This document shows positions 22,852 through 35,000 of a DNA stretch of 64,000 nt, piece by piece. The notes below the pieces were generated by a model. That model saw only the letters and a list, made by a program, of their open reading frames with translations. It had not been told where the DNA came from and did no database searches. This DNA comes from Plantago major (Eukaryota; Streptophyta; Magnoliopsida; Lamiales; Plantaginaceae). A program made the position numbers and the translations under genes. Location: assembly GCA_026545765.1 (NCBI GenBank), contig JAIFAC010000049.1, positions 125,389 through 189,388 of the forward strand. Reading direction: 5' to 3'. Each line of letters opens with the position of its first letter. Position 1 is the stretch's first letter.

Positions 22852-25250
22852 ATGGCTCCAAAGCGTCATTTCATCCGTAAATCCCAATCTTTCTACCATT
22901 GGTATACCGCCGAAAAGCAAGCACCAGAGTCAAGTTATAGTAAACAATCGATCAGTAGGAGACTTAATCCTATTATTGGAATTCAAATCACAGATGATTT
23001 GGGGTGGTGCCATGATTGAGGAGTACCTTACAACCATTGAAAACTAAGTCGATAGGAAACTGATTCTCGACATTCTTGAAAAGGCACAAATCAAGTGTTT
23101 TATATATGCTCTTCCCTGGAATTTCTTCACTAGATGTGTTATAATTTATAACAACCCGTGATTATATCCTCAGGTTTCGAGGACACCGAATAGTGTCCAT
23201 AAAACTTCACCCAAGGAAAGGAAATCCTTCCGACTTAATAACTTTCGCAGTTTAACCTTCAAAATCTTGGAAAGGATTTTGAAATAGACACCAAGGATGA
23301 TGATCTCCTGAAGGTGTAAAACAACTGCATGTGTGTGATCTTGAAAATCGATACACCCATTGATTTCAAGCTTGTCGGCATCGTAATCCAGACATCTACC
23401 GCTCACGGATGTGTCAGCATTCTTCACAGATTCTTTGATGGTCTACAAGGAGGTGCTGACCAGATAAGCCAAGAACGCCGATGATGATGTTCTTGTTGTA
23501 ACAACAATACAAAAGGTCGGAAAACCCTTTCAATTGGGGAAAGTACGCCTTTATGAAGTTTGTAAAGAAGATTCAAGGCTTTGAGCCTAAAATCTCTAAG
23601 GGACTTGAGCCAAAGGCCATAGTAAGTTATGGTAAAGATATGCTACTTTGAAAAGCTCGGCATTGAGCTCAGAGAAGGTCATAGCCAACAAAGAACTCTA
23701 CTCTACAAATATGAGTATACTAACATGATAAAAAGGTTACTAGATCCTCGAAAGGTTCCAAGAAGCTTAAAGACTAAAGAGGTATCCGAGGGAAAGGTTG
23801 TAACCAAGAAGCCCGTAACTTCATGAAAGAAGTCTCGGCAAATCGGCACATCCATTGAGATTGTCGATTCTCAGACACGCAATACCGCAGATAAACCCAT
23901 CAATGAAGATGAACTCATCAATGCCGCAAAATAGGTATCGATCATCGAATAAGTAGACTCAAAGAAGAGAAAGTGCTTTTAGAAATGTCGACTATTGCCG
24001 AAAGCTCATTGATGAACTCAGAATATCGCTAAAGCAAGCAGTGATAGATAACAAACCCTATCTCAGAAAACCGCAAGAATTATGGACCAATCCGTCCTAA
24101 TGCCGATGAGAGCTCGACGATGACAATGATGAATTAGTCATCTCTCAAGTCCTAGTAAATAAAAAAGGGCTAAGGTACATCGAAAAAGTAACCGTGTAGA
24201 GGTATTCAAGAAGAACCTACACCACGATTGTCAACAAGCACTGCTTCAAAGGTTGTCAAGAAGCAACTATGTCCAAGGTCATCGACAAATTACACCATCG
24301 TAGCAAGAAAACTAAAAAATATCAAGATGCTCGATGAGTGATAGCTAGTGTTGAGGATACCGCCATTGCCTCAACACTCAACAATTGCCTCAATTAACAA
24401 CCATAACAAATGGGCCAGAATATCAAATGGTACTGAAAGTTACAGATACAGCATCTTTCCTTGTCAAGAAAATCGCAAAAGAGCAGTTCCCAACTCATGA
24501 GAGGGATCAAATCGAGACATCTACTCAAGATGATCAACTGTGAGGGAACAGTTGCATATCGGAAAGGTCCAAGTACCAAACTTCAAACAAAGAAGTCAAA
24601 TGGAACAACAAGACCAAAACATCAAGGGTCATAAGTTCCAGAGACCAATCACCGACACCGCCAGTAGTCAATGTTTTAACTCTCCACTTGTAATAATTTA
24701 TGTTTATAATCTTGTTAGTTAATAAAATTTCTTTCTTTCAGTCAATTAGAAACACAAGAACAAGAGGAAGCCGGAAAGCTTGCCTCGTAGATCGAGAAAG
24801 AGGCCACCACAACCTCACCTCTTGGGAATCGAGCCTGCATCACAACCTTAAGATGTTACTTTCGCTATATGTTAATACACTTAACTAATTAAGTTGATGT
24901 TTCTAATAGTCTAACCGAGAAAGAAGAAGATAAGGCCGAATGCCGTAAAAGAACACAGAGACCGCCAAGATTTTTGAAGAAATGTCATTGAGCCATCTAG
25001 TGTGAAGGTATATAATAACTCAAAGAAAAACTTTCTTTATCATGGGTTAATGTAAATTCTTCTAATTACTCAATACTTTCTACTTACAGTTCATTCAAGT
25101 AGAAGTGCAAGGAAAGAGTTGCGACTTCAGACCCATGGAAATCGATGAAGCCCCAAGGCAACATCACAGAAGAACACCAACCGATAAAGTTTCGAGAAAA
25201 TGATTCTGAGCCTCAGAGAGGAAGTAAGTGAAACACTCAAATCATTGAAG
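22852..25250 (+). pseudogene. Copia extra ORF downstream of pol, decayed (plus copy)
   Basis: ATGGCTCCAAAGCG at 22,852 starts a frame that quickly breaks. The minus copy keeps 115 codons of the same product open, and the shared segment includes MIWGGAMIEEYL and IEN. Farther on, pieces such as CVILKIDTPIDFKLVGIVI (23,270-23,400, antisense to a shadow ORF) and KRLLDPRKVPRSLKTKEV (23,730-23,790) suggest one long basic protein continuing to at least 25 kb, with frameshifts and stops throughout. No known enzymatic motif is seen. Such 3' ORFs of copia elements are often labelled 'envelope-like', without proof. The end point is approximate. Confidence 0.5.
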
Positions 25251-25778
25251 CTTCATTGCATAAATTCTTTCATGACAATTTCCTAAGTATTGGTAATTTT
25301 GATTCTCGGTTGATACGTAAATATGTCCATGACGTTTCTATCCGCCGATCGACTACAATCCTAAGCGGATGTCCTAACCCAACTAACCCATCGGGCCACA
25401 GCCTATCAAGACATTGGGCCATGAAACCAATAGAGCATTGTTGCAATTTGGGACGACACTGCTGATCAGAGTCCTCCCTTTCTCAAGGGAAACCTATAAA
25501 TATGGTATATCCTCATGATGCAAGGTAAGTCATGCCTTCTTCCTAGACTCTACCTTCTCAACTATTATTACAGAGTAGATCTTCACTCTGAGTAAAGTCT
25601 CGCACTGCTTGACACTTAGCAAACCGGTCCTAACCGCCTCCAAGCTACTTGCAGGTCCTTATGTGTCGCTATTACCAAAGACGACGTTTCACGCTCTACT
25701 CTTCGTTCTTAAGCAAGGTGGTTCTACTCAAAGGTGGTCCGGTACAGAGTGAAGGGAAGTAAGGAAATTCATTAAGGG

Positions 25779-27592
25779 TTGGGGACTTTTCCCATCAACA
25801 CCGAGGTTCAAGTAGAAAGAAAGGTTGATAAGGACCAGACTCCCAAGTCTCCACCTCACAACAAGATATCTGAGGCACCCCCTACCTCAGTAGTACAAGT
25901 CTCCGAGCCTGATATAATCATTCAGGTAACTCAGAAACCTAACTACACAATCACTCAGACATCTACACAAGTTTTGAATCTAACTCAAAACTCTTTCTTT
26001 CAGGCTCAAACAAGTGCCACTAAGGTCCCTGTTGATGAGAAAAAAGACCTGCTTCCTTTCTTCAAGGAACGCACTTTGCCAAAGCATCTGAAATGCTTTA
26101 AGAAATGGCAAAAGCTCCAATGCTCCGATCTTTCTGAGATCTTAATGGTGACTGATCACCACACAAGGAGAGCACGAGCCCTTGATTTGGAAAACTACAT
26201 CCATGCAATGTTCCCCACTGAACAATACTCTTTCGGAACATTGATGGATAAGGACTTTGTCAAGGAAGTGGCCAGAAAGCTGATCCAAGCTTTCAATCAA
26301 ACTGATGGTCAGACCAGATTACAGATGGCATTCAAGCCTACTTTTCCCCAGAATCTACAGTATATACCCTCTGAACAAGAAAAAGTTAATATGCAAACGG
26401 TCACTATTCCAGAAGTGATCAACCTGGTCTCGGAAGATGAAGAAGAGAAGGAGACTGATGAGAACAATTGTGAAGATCCTCCTTCTGACCATCACAAGGA
26501 TGAAGATAAGAAGGATGATGATGATGCCCGCACTGTGGATGGAGGATTTCACAAGGACACATCGCTTCACAATAAAAGCACACTGAGAGGACATCACAGC
26601 AAACCCCTCCTCCATCTCCTCAGAAATCTAATCATCCAACTCCCCAACATAATGACACTACTGAACAAGTAGTTGAGCACTCTAAGGGAACAACTCAGAA
26701 ATTATCAGATGCACATGCCAGAGTTGCTCAACTCAAACAACTGTTGGAGGAAGAACAACAACTACATCTTCAACTGGAAGAAAATATAGTTGAATCCAGA
26801 GCAAAGCTCCAAAAGATTGAAGATCAAACAATCAAGGAAATGGAAGCTTATGCTGAAATGAAAGAACTCCAGCTTGATGTTCAGGCAATTGCTGAGGAAT
26901 TAGATACTGAGCAAGTATCTAGTGACAAGCATGATGCTAAGGCTGCATTGCTGAAAGATGTTAAGGCTGCATTGCCAAAAGATGTACCATCCTCCTCACT
27001 GAAAGGAAAGAAAACCATCTCTGAGATGGTTGCTGGACTAGAAAACATTGATGAAAATGTCCAAGAGGATGAAGATCACTGGGCTGATGACTCAGATGAT
27101 GAAGAAGACAAGACATTGGCAGAACACCACAATGAACACTTAGCGGTTTCTCATCTGAAAAGGAAGTTGATTGCTCCTAAAGTATTCAGCAAGCTGCCAA
27201 ATGTCAACTCCAATGAATACTTGAATATATATCAAGTACTGACTAAATTGAAAAAGGAGTTATCTTCTCAAGACAAAGCCGCCAATCGCCCCCTACAGAA
27301 TGAAGACATTCATCGAGCTCATCACCAGGACAACCACCGTCATTGCTCAGAAGATCTAGGCATGGTCAGGATGATGACCAAAACTTGGCAAAAAGCCTTT
27401 GAAGAGGCTAGCTATGTCCGGAAAAGCAGATGCTATTCTAGACCACCGCAGAGCTCATCGATAAAGATCGTGTTATCAAACAAAACCAGAGCTCAAGGCC
27501 ACTCGAACAGCTTGGTCACGCTTAACTATCCGCAAGGCAACTTTAACTCTCTTCGTAATCATTTCAGATTCTTAGTCACCAACAATGACTAA
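25779..27592 (+). pseudogene. Copia 3'-region ORF with acidic stretches and coiled coil
   Basis: Two open frames (25779-26672 and 26744-27592) are best read as one protein of roughly 600 residues with a frameshift near 26,575, because the second frame is already open upstream and begins its heptad-rich stretch there. The first half has a Ser/Thr/Pro/Gln-rich N-terminus, a basic segment (LPKHLKCFKKWQKL), a helical part with LDLENYIHAMFPTEQYSFG, and an acidic run (EDEEEKETDENN). The second half opens with a probable coiled coil (VAQLKQLLEEEQQLHLQLEE). Both frames open with TTG rather than ATG, so the true start is unknown. No recognised domain. Its place between pol and the 3' LTR makes it part of the element's extra region. 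Confidence 0.55.
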
Positions 27593-28780
27593 GGGGAAGA
27601 ATATCAAGATGCTCAGAGAGGAAGAGGAAGAGGAAACAAAAGAAAATCAACAACCACCTCTCAGAATAAATGAGCCCTCCTCCAGTCAGACTGCTCTACA
27701 GATAGTGGCCACCACTCAACTTCCTGAAAAAGGAATGACAACAAGGGACAGAGCACAGAAACCTCCAAGGATTACTAAGGCTCCAAGGAGAAGACAGGTG
27801 AGAGGGATTGATGAATCTTCTGAAGAAGAAGAAGAAGAAGGCCAAATCAAATCCCTGGGCAATAAAGAAGGCTGCAAAAGTCTCACATGAATTAATATTG
27901 ATGATGATGAAGAGACTGATGAAGATGAAGCTCCCTTCATAGAAAAGGAAAATTGATAGCTATCGAGCCCATAGTCGCAAATCCTTTGCGCTAAAACACC
28001 CTCCGAAATACCAAGTCTATCCAGGTGGTTCTTCAAGCATTACCCCAAAGGAGAATTCAAGACAAAGGAGGAACAGATCGAGTCAACAAAGACAACTTCA
28101 ACTACCACTCAGCCCAAGAAGCCAAGATTGAGTATGTGAAGACCAACAAAGGACTCGTGGTCTCAGCATTAATCAAGAATGGCTACCGGATTCGAACCCA
28201 AGCATCTACTCATAAACTCAAAATTTCCGTAACTAATCCATAAACAAATTTGGCATGTAGAAAAGACAAGTCAATCTTGATTAACACCAACCACATCAAA
28301 GCCCGCCGATTTTGAAATAATCAAGAGAATAGAAGCCATGAAGAAGGACCTCTCGATTTAATGTCCTTATGTAAAGCCGATGATGTGTAATTCGTAATCC
28401 AACATCGAACAGCACAAGAGCAAGACTTGTCAGGAACCCATGAGTCCTTCTACTGATCAAGATCAATAAGGGTGACATCGATACACCAAGATCATTTATG
28501 AATACTTCAAGCTATCGACATCGTAATTGAGCATGCCCGGAAATGGGGAAAGTATCTCGGTCAAGCATTTGCCAAGAAAATCCTACCAAAACCTACAAGG
28601 AAGTCTGGATTTGCCAGACACGTAGATGATTGTCAAGACTTCTATGACTACTCCGATGACATCAAAAGGTTTGGTGATAGGAACTTTGCATTGATCCATG
28701 GAACCGCTTTTGAAGACTTGAAGTATGGAAGACTTGAAGACCGGTTTATTAGATGTCTACTGAGCTCGCTACTCTTGTTG
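27585..28780 (+). pseudogene. Copia 3'-region ORF 2, charged, decayed
   Basis: ATG 27585 overlaps the end of the preceding frame by eight bases and starts MTKGKNIKMLREEEEEETKE. A basic motif (KAPRRRQVRGIDES) and another Glu run follow. The first stop at 27,888 comes after a frameshift; a neighbouring frame continues with DDDEETDEDEAPFIEKEN to about 27,957. Scattered homologous-looking pieces (for example 28,025-28,243) continue to about 28,780. The mix of acidic runs and basic patches resembles a nucleic-acid- or chromatin-associated protein, but no family is recognised. Confidence 0.45.
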
Positions 28781-29058
28781 TCCTAATTTACTAGGAATTT
28801 TGTATCTTGCTAACTAAGCTGAATTGTATTATGTACTAAAGTTATCTGTAAACTCTCTTTGTAACATATCTGATGAACTTACTCTCAGATATCTTTTTCT
28901 ATAAAAGATAACTTGTCAACAAAGATCACACCTTGTGATTCGTTGATGTTTACTCTCGCACTTAATTATCTGATTTGAAAGATCTTATGAATTGATTAAG
29001 TAGTGGATTGTTTCCTCATCCAGATTTGTAATAGGTTAGATAGTCATCGTTGACTGAT

Positions 29059-29074
29059 CAAAATTGGGGAAATT
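29059..29074 (+). other. Polypurine tract of copia (plus copy)
   Basis: CAAAATTGGGGAAATT directly precedes the TGTTAG start of the 3' LTR. Plus-strand DNA synthesis of the element would be primed here. The upstream part 28,781-29,058 is non-coding. Confidence 0.6.
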
Positions 29075-30637
29075 TGTTAGGAATATCTGTTTAGATTTTG
29101 ATCAGCAACTTAATGAATTATCTTAGCTCAGAAAGGTGATTAGTACTCTTGGTTCACTTGAACACGGTGAAAGAGAAAACTCACTAAGTATGATAGTCTA
29201 GCAAATCTTGTATAGGATGTTAGGTCCCTGAATGTAATTTTTATTTTCTGAAGAAGACCAAGAAGAAGGCATCCAGCAGGAAAAGTTCAACGGATTTGAA
29301 GATTTGAGACTGCACAATATTGCTGAAGACAAGGGTTTTTCAGATACCTATGTCCGGATATCTTGAAGAAACATGTGTTTCGAAACACAAGTGTTGCAAA
29401 AGATATCTGAGAATAAGAGATTTCTGAAACGAGGAAAGTGCTCACAGATATCTTCAATTAGATACCTTGAACATAAACTATGTTTCTGAAAAGAAATATA
29501 TTATAACAAGTTGTTTCAACAAATGGTATCTGAAGTTGTGATAATTTCTGAAAAGGACGTGCAAAGCTTCAGAGAAATCTGATAGTATAAGATCTCTGAT
29601 ACAATGCATAGCTCTGTTGGCACTACAGGACAAAGTATAGTACAATGCATTAAATGCGCGGACAGAGATGTCTGAACAAAAATGGTAGCTTTTGAAGAAG
29701 AAGACAAACGTACATCAGACTATACTTAGATATCAATAGTTTGAATTTGATTTAAGCCTCAACGAATAACGACCAGAACACATGTAACATACACCAAGAA
29801 CATCAATACTCACAAGCTCTCTCAAGCTTACTACTTACCTTCAAGCTTTCATGCACTAAAGCTCTTGATTCTAAGTAGCACAAAAGTTCTAAGTGTCCTG
29901 ATCCTTAACAAGCATTGTTATTTGTGAAAGAGTTGAACTAAGATTTCATATCTGAGTTTCATTCTCTTAAACACTTATCATAGACTTGGGTTAGTAAAGA
30001 ACAAGATACCATACATGGCAAAGTGTATTAAGTATACTTGATTCATAGAGCTATCTGAGTAACTGAACAAGTTATTAAAGAAGTTCACCTGACAATTTAC
30101 CTTAACCAACACCATTATCGTGAGTACAAGAAGTACTTAGTCGGGGAAACTAAGGAATAACTACAAGGTTATTGAGCACAAGAAGTACTTAGTTTGGGAA
30201 ACTAAGGAATAGCTCAAAAGGTTTCGAAAGTACAGAAGTACTTCAATGGAAAGCCGAATAACTCAGGGGAACACTGGTTGGGAACCTAGTGTATTTAGGA
30301 ATCAAGAAAAGATATTTGTAAGGTGAACTCAATTATCTATCTTAGTGGATTCTAGGTCCGAGAAAGGTCAAGTGGATTAGTCAATAATTACGCCACCTTC
30401 GATACCACTATAAGAAGACTTGTGTTATTTACTTTCTCAGCTTTATTACTTGTTTTACTTATCTTGCAAAGTACTTACACTTATCTTGTCGAGCACATGC
30501 ACTTATCACGTAAAAGTCTTCCGCTTCGAAATTATCGATATCTTTACGTATATCCGAGAAATCAGGTTTATCGACTAAAGTTTTAAAAGACTATTCACCC
30601 CTCTAGTCTTTTTACTTTGTCATTATCTCGACCAACA
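29075..30637 (+). repeat. copia 3' LTR (plus copy)
   Basis: This 1,563-bp repeat starts TGTTAGGAATA and ends CCAACA, and matches in inverted orientation the LTR at 37,608-39,183. It follows a polypurine tract, so it is a 3' LTR. It is not followed by a primer-binding site but directly by the minus-copy extra ORF, so it marks the right edge of the plus element. The expected 5-bp target duplication CTATT follows it; the other copy would lie outside the window. Confidence 0.9.
30122..30260 (+). repeat. 52-bp tandem repeats inside the copia LTR
   Basis: Two units of 52 bases (30,122-30,173 and 30,174-30,225) share GAGTACAAGAAGTACTTAGT and GGGAAACTAAGGAATA, with a third degenerate unit to about 30,260. 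Each contains the small palindrome AAGTACTT. The other LTR has the same array (about 38,000-38,130). Confidence 0.8.
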
Positions 30638-30983
30638 CTATTTCAAAGGCCATCAAGAATACAGAAATAATCCTAGAATTCTTGTAAAATTCCAACACAT
30701 CCAAAGGAAGAAATTCCACCGAATAGCGCATGAAACCCTTGATTTGTGCCTTTTCAAGCATACCAATGATCAACTTCCTATCAGCTTGGTTTTCAATGGT
30801 AGCAACTAGGTATTCCTCAATCATGGCACCACCCCAAATCATCCTGTGATTTGAAGTCCAATGATCAGGATTGAAGTCTCCTATCAATCGATTGTTCATG
30901 ATAACCAACATTGGTGCTTGCTTTTCAAATAGCATCAGAGATAGTAGCTTGGGATTTCGGTAGAAGCACGCTTTTGGAGCCAT
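30638..30983 (-). pseudogene. Copia extra ORF, N-terminal part (minus copy)
   Basis: ATG 30981-30983 opens a frame of 115 codons (the open frame continues 8 codons into the neighbouring LTR). It begins MAPKACFYRNPKLLSLMLFE and contains HRMIWGGAMIEEYLVATIE and FLPLDVLEFYKNSR. It is better preserved than the plus-copy version at 22,852. I recognise no catalytic motif; uncharacterised plant transposon-associated proteins carry similar text, but I cannot name a family with certainty. The junction at 30,637/30,638 truncates it. Confidence 0.65.
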
Positions 30984-31150
30984 TTCTTTAAATAGTGGAA
31001 GTCTTTGAAAGTCGGAAAGAGATTACAGGTGTGATTTTAGTGATTCTTTGCAATAACTAAGCTTAAGAATGTAGATTTGCGTAAAACATCGAAAGTTTTT
31101 GCTATTTCGTGAATGTCGATTAGGCGAAAGTGATTTCTTTTGCCAAACTC

Positions 31151-31161
31151 CTATATATATA
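31151..31161 (-). promoter_or_regulatory. TATA box upstream of the copia extra ORF (minus copy)
   Basis: On the minus strand CTATATATATAG stands about 170 bases before the extra ORF's ATG (30,983), matching the plus copy. The sequence between the RNase H end (31,871) and here (31,162-31,870) is non-coding in this copy. Confidence 0.5.
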
Positions 31162-31870
31162 GCATTTTACTCTTAACAAACATATACATACAAATTGATT
31201 TTGTACATATGTACCTGTGCAAATGTAAATAGGCATGGGTAAAATTCATTTTGCATTAAATGCTTAGTGGACCACGTCTGTGTTTTTACAGTCCACTATT
31301 TGATCGAGAATTGATCTCGTCTGTAAAGATCAAATGCCCATTTCATCAAGGGTCATGATTGCTTCTTCAGCAATGATCACAATCATTAATTGTAATTTTG
31401 CCCAATTAATGAAATTTGAGAATAGCTTCAATCACATCTCTTTTCGTGATTAGGGATGCTTTTGACTTATCTATTCATCAGACATCAGATGTAACTTAAC
31501 ATATGAATGAAAAGATACAAAACACCAGAGTTGTGGTCGACTGAATACAGTTATACCACATTTCTCTTTTGTGTTCCACCTCACTTTGTGATCTCATAGA
31601 TATCCGAATTGCCCTGTAAATCTTTGAAAGACACTTTACCCAACCTTTAGTATATGAGTTCATCGTCTCGTATACTCTTTTCGCCTTAGATATCTAGATG
31701 TTGTTCGTATATCTTTCTCCTTTTGAGTTTCCGTCTCAGAGATTAGAAATTTTAAGTTCCTTTGGTAGCTCCATTAACCCAAGACTATGTCTCAAGGTTA
31801 AGAACCTTCTTTCTTGCAAAAGATTTGTAAAGATATCTGCAAGTTGGCCTTCAGTACCAATCTTGAGTAT

Positions 31871-33351
31871 CTATATATTGTCTTTTTCAACATGGTCTCT
31901 AATGAAATGGTGTCTAACATCAATGTGCTTTGTTCTTGCATGAAACTTAGGATTCTGAGTTATGGCAATAGCACTTGTGTTGTCACATAAAATCGGAGTT
32001 TTCTCTTCATTGATCTCATAGTCTCTGCGTTGTTGTTGTATCCACAATATATGTGAAGCACAACACCCAAAGAACAATATATTCAAATTGTGGTAGATGT
32101 GGCAATTGAGTTTTGTTTCTTGCTGAATCATGATATTAATCTGGCACCAAGAAATTGACAAGTTCCTGAGGTGCTTTTTCTATCAAGCAATGATCCAGCA
32201 TAGTCAGCATCAAAATAGCCAACTAAACTCAATCCACTGTCTTTTGGATACCACAATCCAACATCTACAAGACTTTTACATACCTTAATATTTGCATAGC
32301 AATGTTGTAGTGTGATTGCATTGAATTTGTCGTAAATCTAGCACACACTCCAACGTGATATTGAATATTGTGTCTACTTGCAGTGAGGTATAGTAGAGAT
32401 CCAATCAATTTCCAATACTTGTGTTCTTCAACACTCTTGCCAGATTCAGTATAGGTCATTTTAGTTCCAATGCTCATAGGTATCTTAGCATTCTTTTTAG
32501 ATTCATTAAACTTGTTGAGCATTTCTTTTGCATACTTTGTTTGACTAATGAATATTCCATCATTAAGTTGCTTGACTTGCAATCCTAGGAAGTAGTTTAA
32601 TTCTCCCATCATGCTCATCTCAAATTTACTTTTCATGATCTCAGCAAACTCTTCACAAAGTTGCTTGTCTATAGATCCAAATATAATGTCATCAACATAT
32701 ACTTGAACTAAAAGTAGTTACCCTTCATGGTTCAAAGTAAAGAGTGTTTTATCAACATCTCCTTTCTTGAAGCCATTTTCCAGCAAGTATTTGGCTAACG
32801 ATTATACCATGCTCGAGCCTGTTTCACCATAGAGCTTTAAGCTTATAAACCATTCTACTTTCGTGGAAACTTCAAAGCCTGGTGGTTGTTCAACATAGAC
32901 TTCCTCAAAGAAGTTCACCGCTTAGAAATGCACTTTTGACATCCATATGATAAACTTTAAAGTCATTATGAGTCATGATGGCTAGAAATAGTCTAATTGC
33001 ATCCAATCTTGCAACTGGAGCATATGACTCATCAAAATCTAGTCCTTCAGTCTGGGTTATTTCACCAGACTCGTTCATTTTGTTTCTGAAAACCCACTTG
33101 GTTCCATTTACAGATATTCTGTCAACAAATGGAACCAGTTTCCAGACTTTGTTTATCTCAAATTGATCCAACTCTTCTTGCATTGCAGAGATCCAATTTT
33201 GTTCCTTCAATGCTTCTTCTATAGTTTTAGGTTCAATGTTTGAGATGAAACATCCATAAAGAGAGTCTGCAATTCCAGCAATTTCTCTCCTAGTTCTAAC
33301 CCCTTTGTTTAAAGGACCAATCACGCCCTCGGCAGATGATTTCTTATCCAT
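31871..33351 (-). pseudogene. copia reverse transcriptase and RNase H
   Basis: The RVT_2-type reverse transcriptase begins in the frame 33351-32905, with WISAMQEELDQFEINKVWKL, GTKWVFRNKMNE and YHMDVKSAFLSGEL. The middle part with the catalytic YVDD-type motif falls in 32,640-32,905 in broken frames (YVDDIIFGS-like near 32,690). Frame 32636-32265 reads MMGELNYFLGLQVKQLNDGI. The RNase H end is in 32161-31871 (NTSAIAITQNPKFHARTKHI). Frameshifts separate the pieces. Confidence 0.9.
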
Positions 33352-33790
33352 TTTATAATGGGTATAGAACTAGTAGGACTAATATCATTTTGATCTGAAT
33401 GTGAATCAATATGATCCTGACAGAATACTTGTTCAGTATCTGAGATATCTAGCACACGGGAAATGCCATTGATACCTGACACTTTTTCAGTGTTAGAGAT
33501 ATCTGAGATTGAATTTTTAGCAATCTCATTCTCAGAAACCTCTTCATGATGAAGGTTCTCAGTAACCTGTTCCATTTTTGTAATTCTCATAGGAAATTCT
33601 TCATCATGTCTTAGAGTCATCTGGTTGTTACTAAGCAATGGTTACTTTTCATCGTCAGAGTCATCCTCTAAGTGAATGACAGAGTTGTTTCCTTTTGAGG
33701 ATTCTTCTTCATAATCTTTAATCATTAGTTCTTTGAACCTATCTGAGAGTTCTTCATTCACGGGTACTTTCTTGTTTCCTTCGTAGAAAA

Positions 33791-34600
33791 CTACATGAAC
33801 AGATTCTTCAATCTTTTATGCTCTTTTTTGTAGATTCTGTAGGCTTTGCTATTCAGAGAATAACCAAGAAATACTCCTTCATCTGCTTTTGGTTGAAATG
33901 TTCTCAAGTATTCTTCTCCATTGTTAAGAACAAAACATCTGCAACCAAACACCCTTAGATGTTTGATACTAGGGGGTTTACCAATCAAAAGTTCATAAGG
34001 AGTTTTGTGATGGTGTTTGTTAATCAAACATCTATTTTGAATGTAGCAGGCTGTGTTAATAGCTTCAACCCAATAGATTTCACTTATTTCAAAGACGCTA
34101 GCATTGTTCTTGCTGCTTCTTTCAGGGTCCTATTCTTCCTTTCAGCAACACCATTTTGTTGTGGTGTCCTAACTGAAGATAGTTGATGTTGTTTACTTTG
34201 CAGGTAAAAAACTCTTTTATGTACTAGTTCACAAACTCAATACCATGGTCTGTTCTAATTATAGATACCTTGTCATTTTTCATGACTTCAAGCTTATTCA
34301 GCAAGTTAGGTATTTCAACCCTTGCATCATATTTTTGTTTGAGAAATACAACCCAAGTGAATCTTGAGTAATCATCAACAACAACCAGACCATACTTCTT
34401 CCCTGCATAGCTAGTTATAGAGGATTCATAAAGATCCATATGTAACATTTGTAGTGGCCTTTCACTGGAGTATCTAGTTTTAGACTTGAAAGATATTTTG
34501 ATTGTTTTTCCATTCGCAAGTCGAGCATATACCATCTTTTCTATATGCCATTTTGGGTAAACCAACCACCAATTCTTTCTTCGCTAGCTTGTTCGTAGTT
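33791..34600 (-). pseudogene. copia integrase
   Basis: The integrase core reads LQMLHMDLYESS, KYGLVVVDDYSRFTWVVFLK and IIRTDHGIEFVN in frame 34565-34224, giving the two Asp of the DDE triad. The third acidic residue lies in the next frame, in a PQQNGVAERKNRTL-like segment at 34,090-34,170. Frame 34027-33791 carries the downstream TPYELLIGKPPSIKHLRVFG region. Between 33,360 and 33,790 lies the usual variable linker before RT, acidic and Ser-rich. Confidence 0.9.
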
Positions 34601-35000
34601 TTGAAGTTCAAGTGACTCATTCTTTTATGCCATAGCCGCTTTTCAAGTGGCTGATTGACTCACCATGAGACATTCTTCATTGTAGTAGATGCCCAACAAG
34701 AACATTAATAGTTTTGACTTGATCTTTGCAGGTACCCTTTGTCTACCAATCGACTCATGCTTAGGAGATTATAATTCAATCCCTTTACATGTAGTACTTC
34801 GTAGATTGTAAGGGCTCCAAGCTTCAGATTGCCAAAACCTATGGTTGATTTTCATCTCCTCCAAAGAAATCTAATAATTGATCCTTTATCGCATTTTCTA
34901 TAGTTAAACATATTTGCTTGCTCCACCATGTGCTTCCCACATCCACTATCAAAATGCCACTGGTTCTTCCTCGAGTGTTATGCACAAACAGAAACATGGA
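34601..35000 (-). pseudogene. copia protease active site and GAG-pre-integrase region
   Basis: On the minus strand near 34,910-34,970 a broken frame reads QWHFDSGCGKHM, the copia aspartic-protease active-site context (DSG). It is followed by a GAG-pre-integrase-like zinc-finger region (LWHKRMSHLNFKTT-like, about 34,600-34,650) in shifted frames. The region links gag with integrase. Confidence 0.7.

Larger units (their letters stand above)
21500..30637 (+). mobile_element. Ty1/copia retrotransposon, plus copy, 5'-truncated
   Basis: The element is represented by the end of its reverse transcriptase/RNase H, a roughly 7-kb 3' region with extra ORFs, a polypurine tract and a 3' LTR. The 5' LTR, gag, protease, integrase and most of RT are absent and the NUPT abuts the break. 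Sequence and layout match the minus copy at 30,638-39,183. A long 3' extra region and LTRs of about 1.5 kb resemble the SIRE/Maximus lineage, but that assignment is inference. Confidence 0.85.

Noticed and set aside
27716-28036. Minus-strand ORF with a poly-Ser run
   Set aside because: It is the complement of the GAA-rich acidic run in the plus-strand ORF at 27,585; low-complexity shadow.
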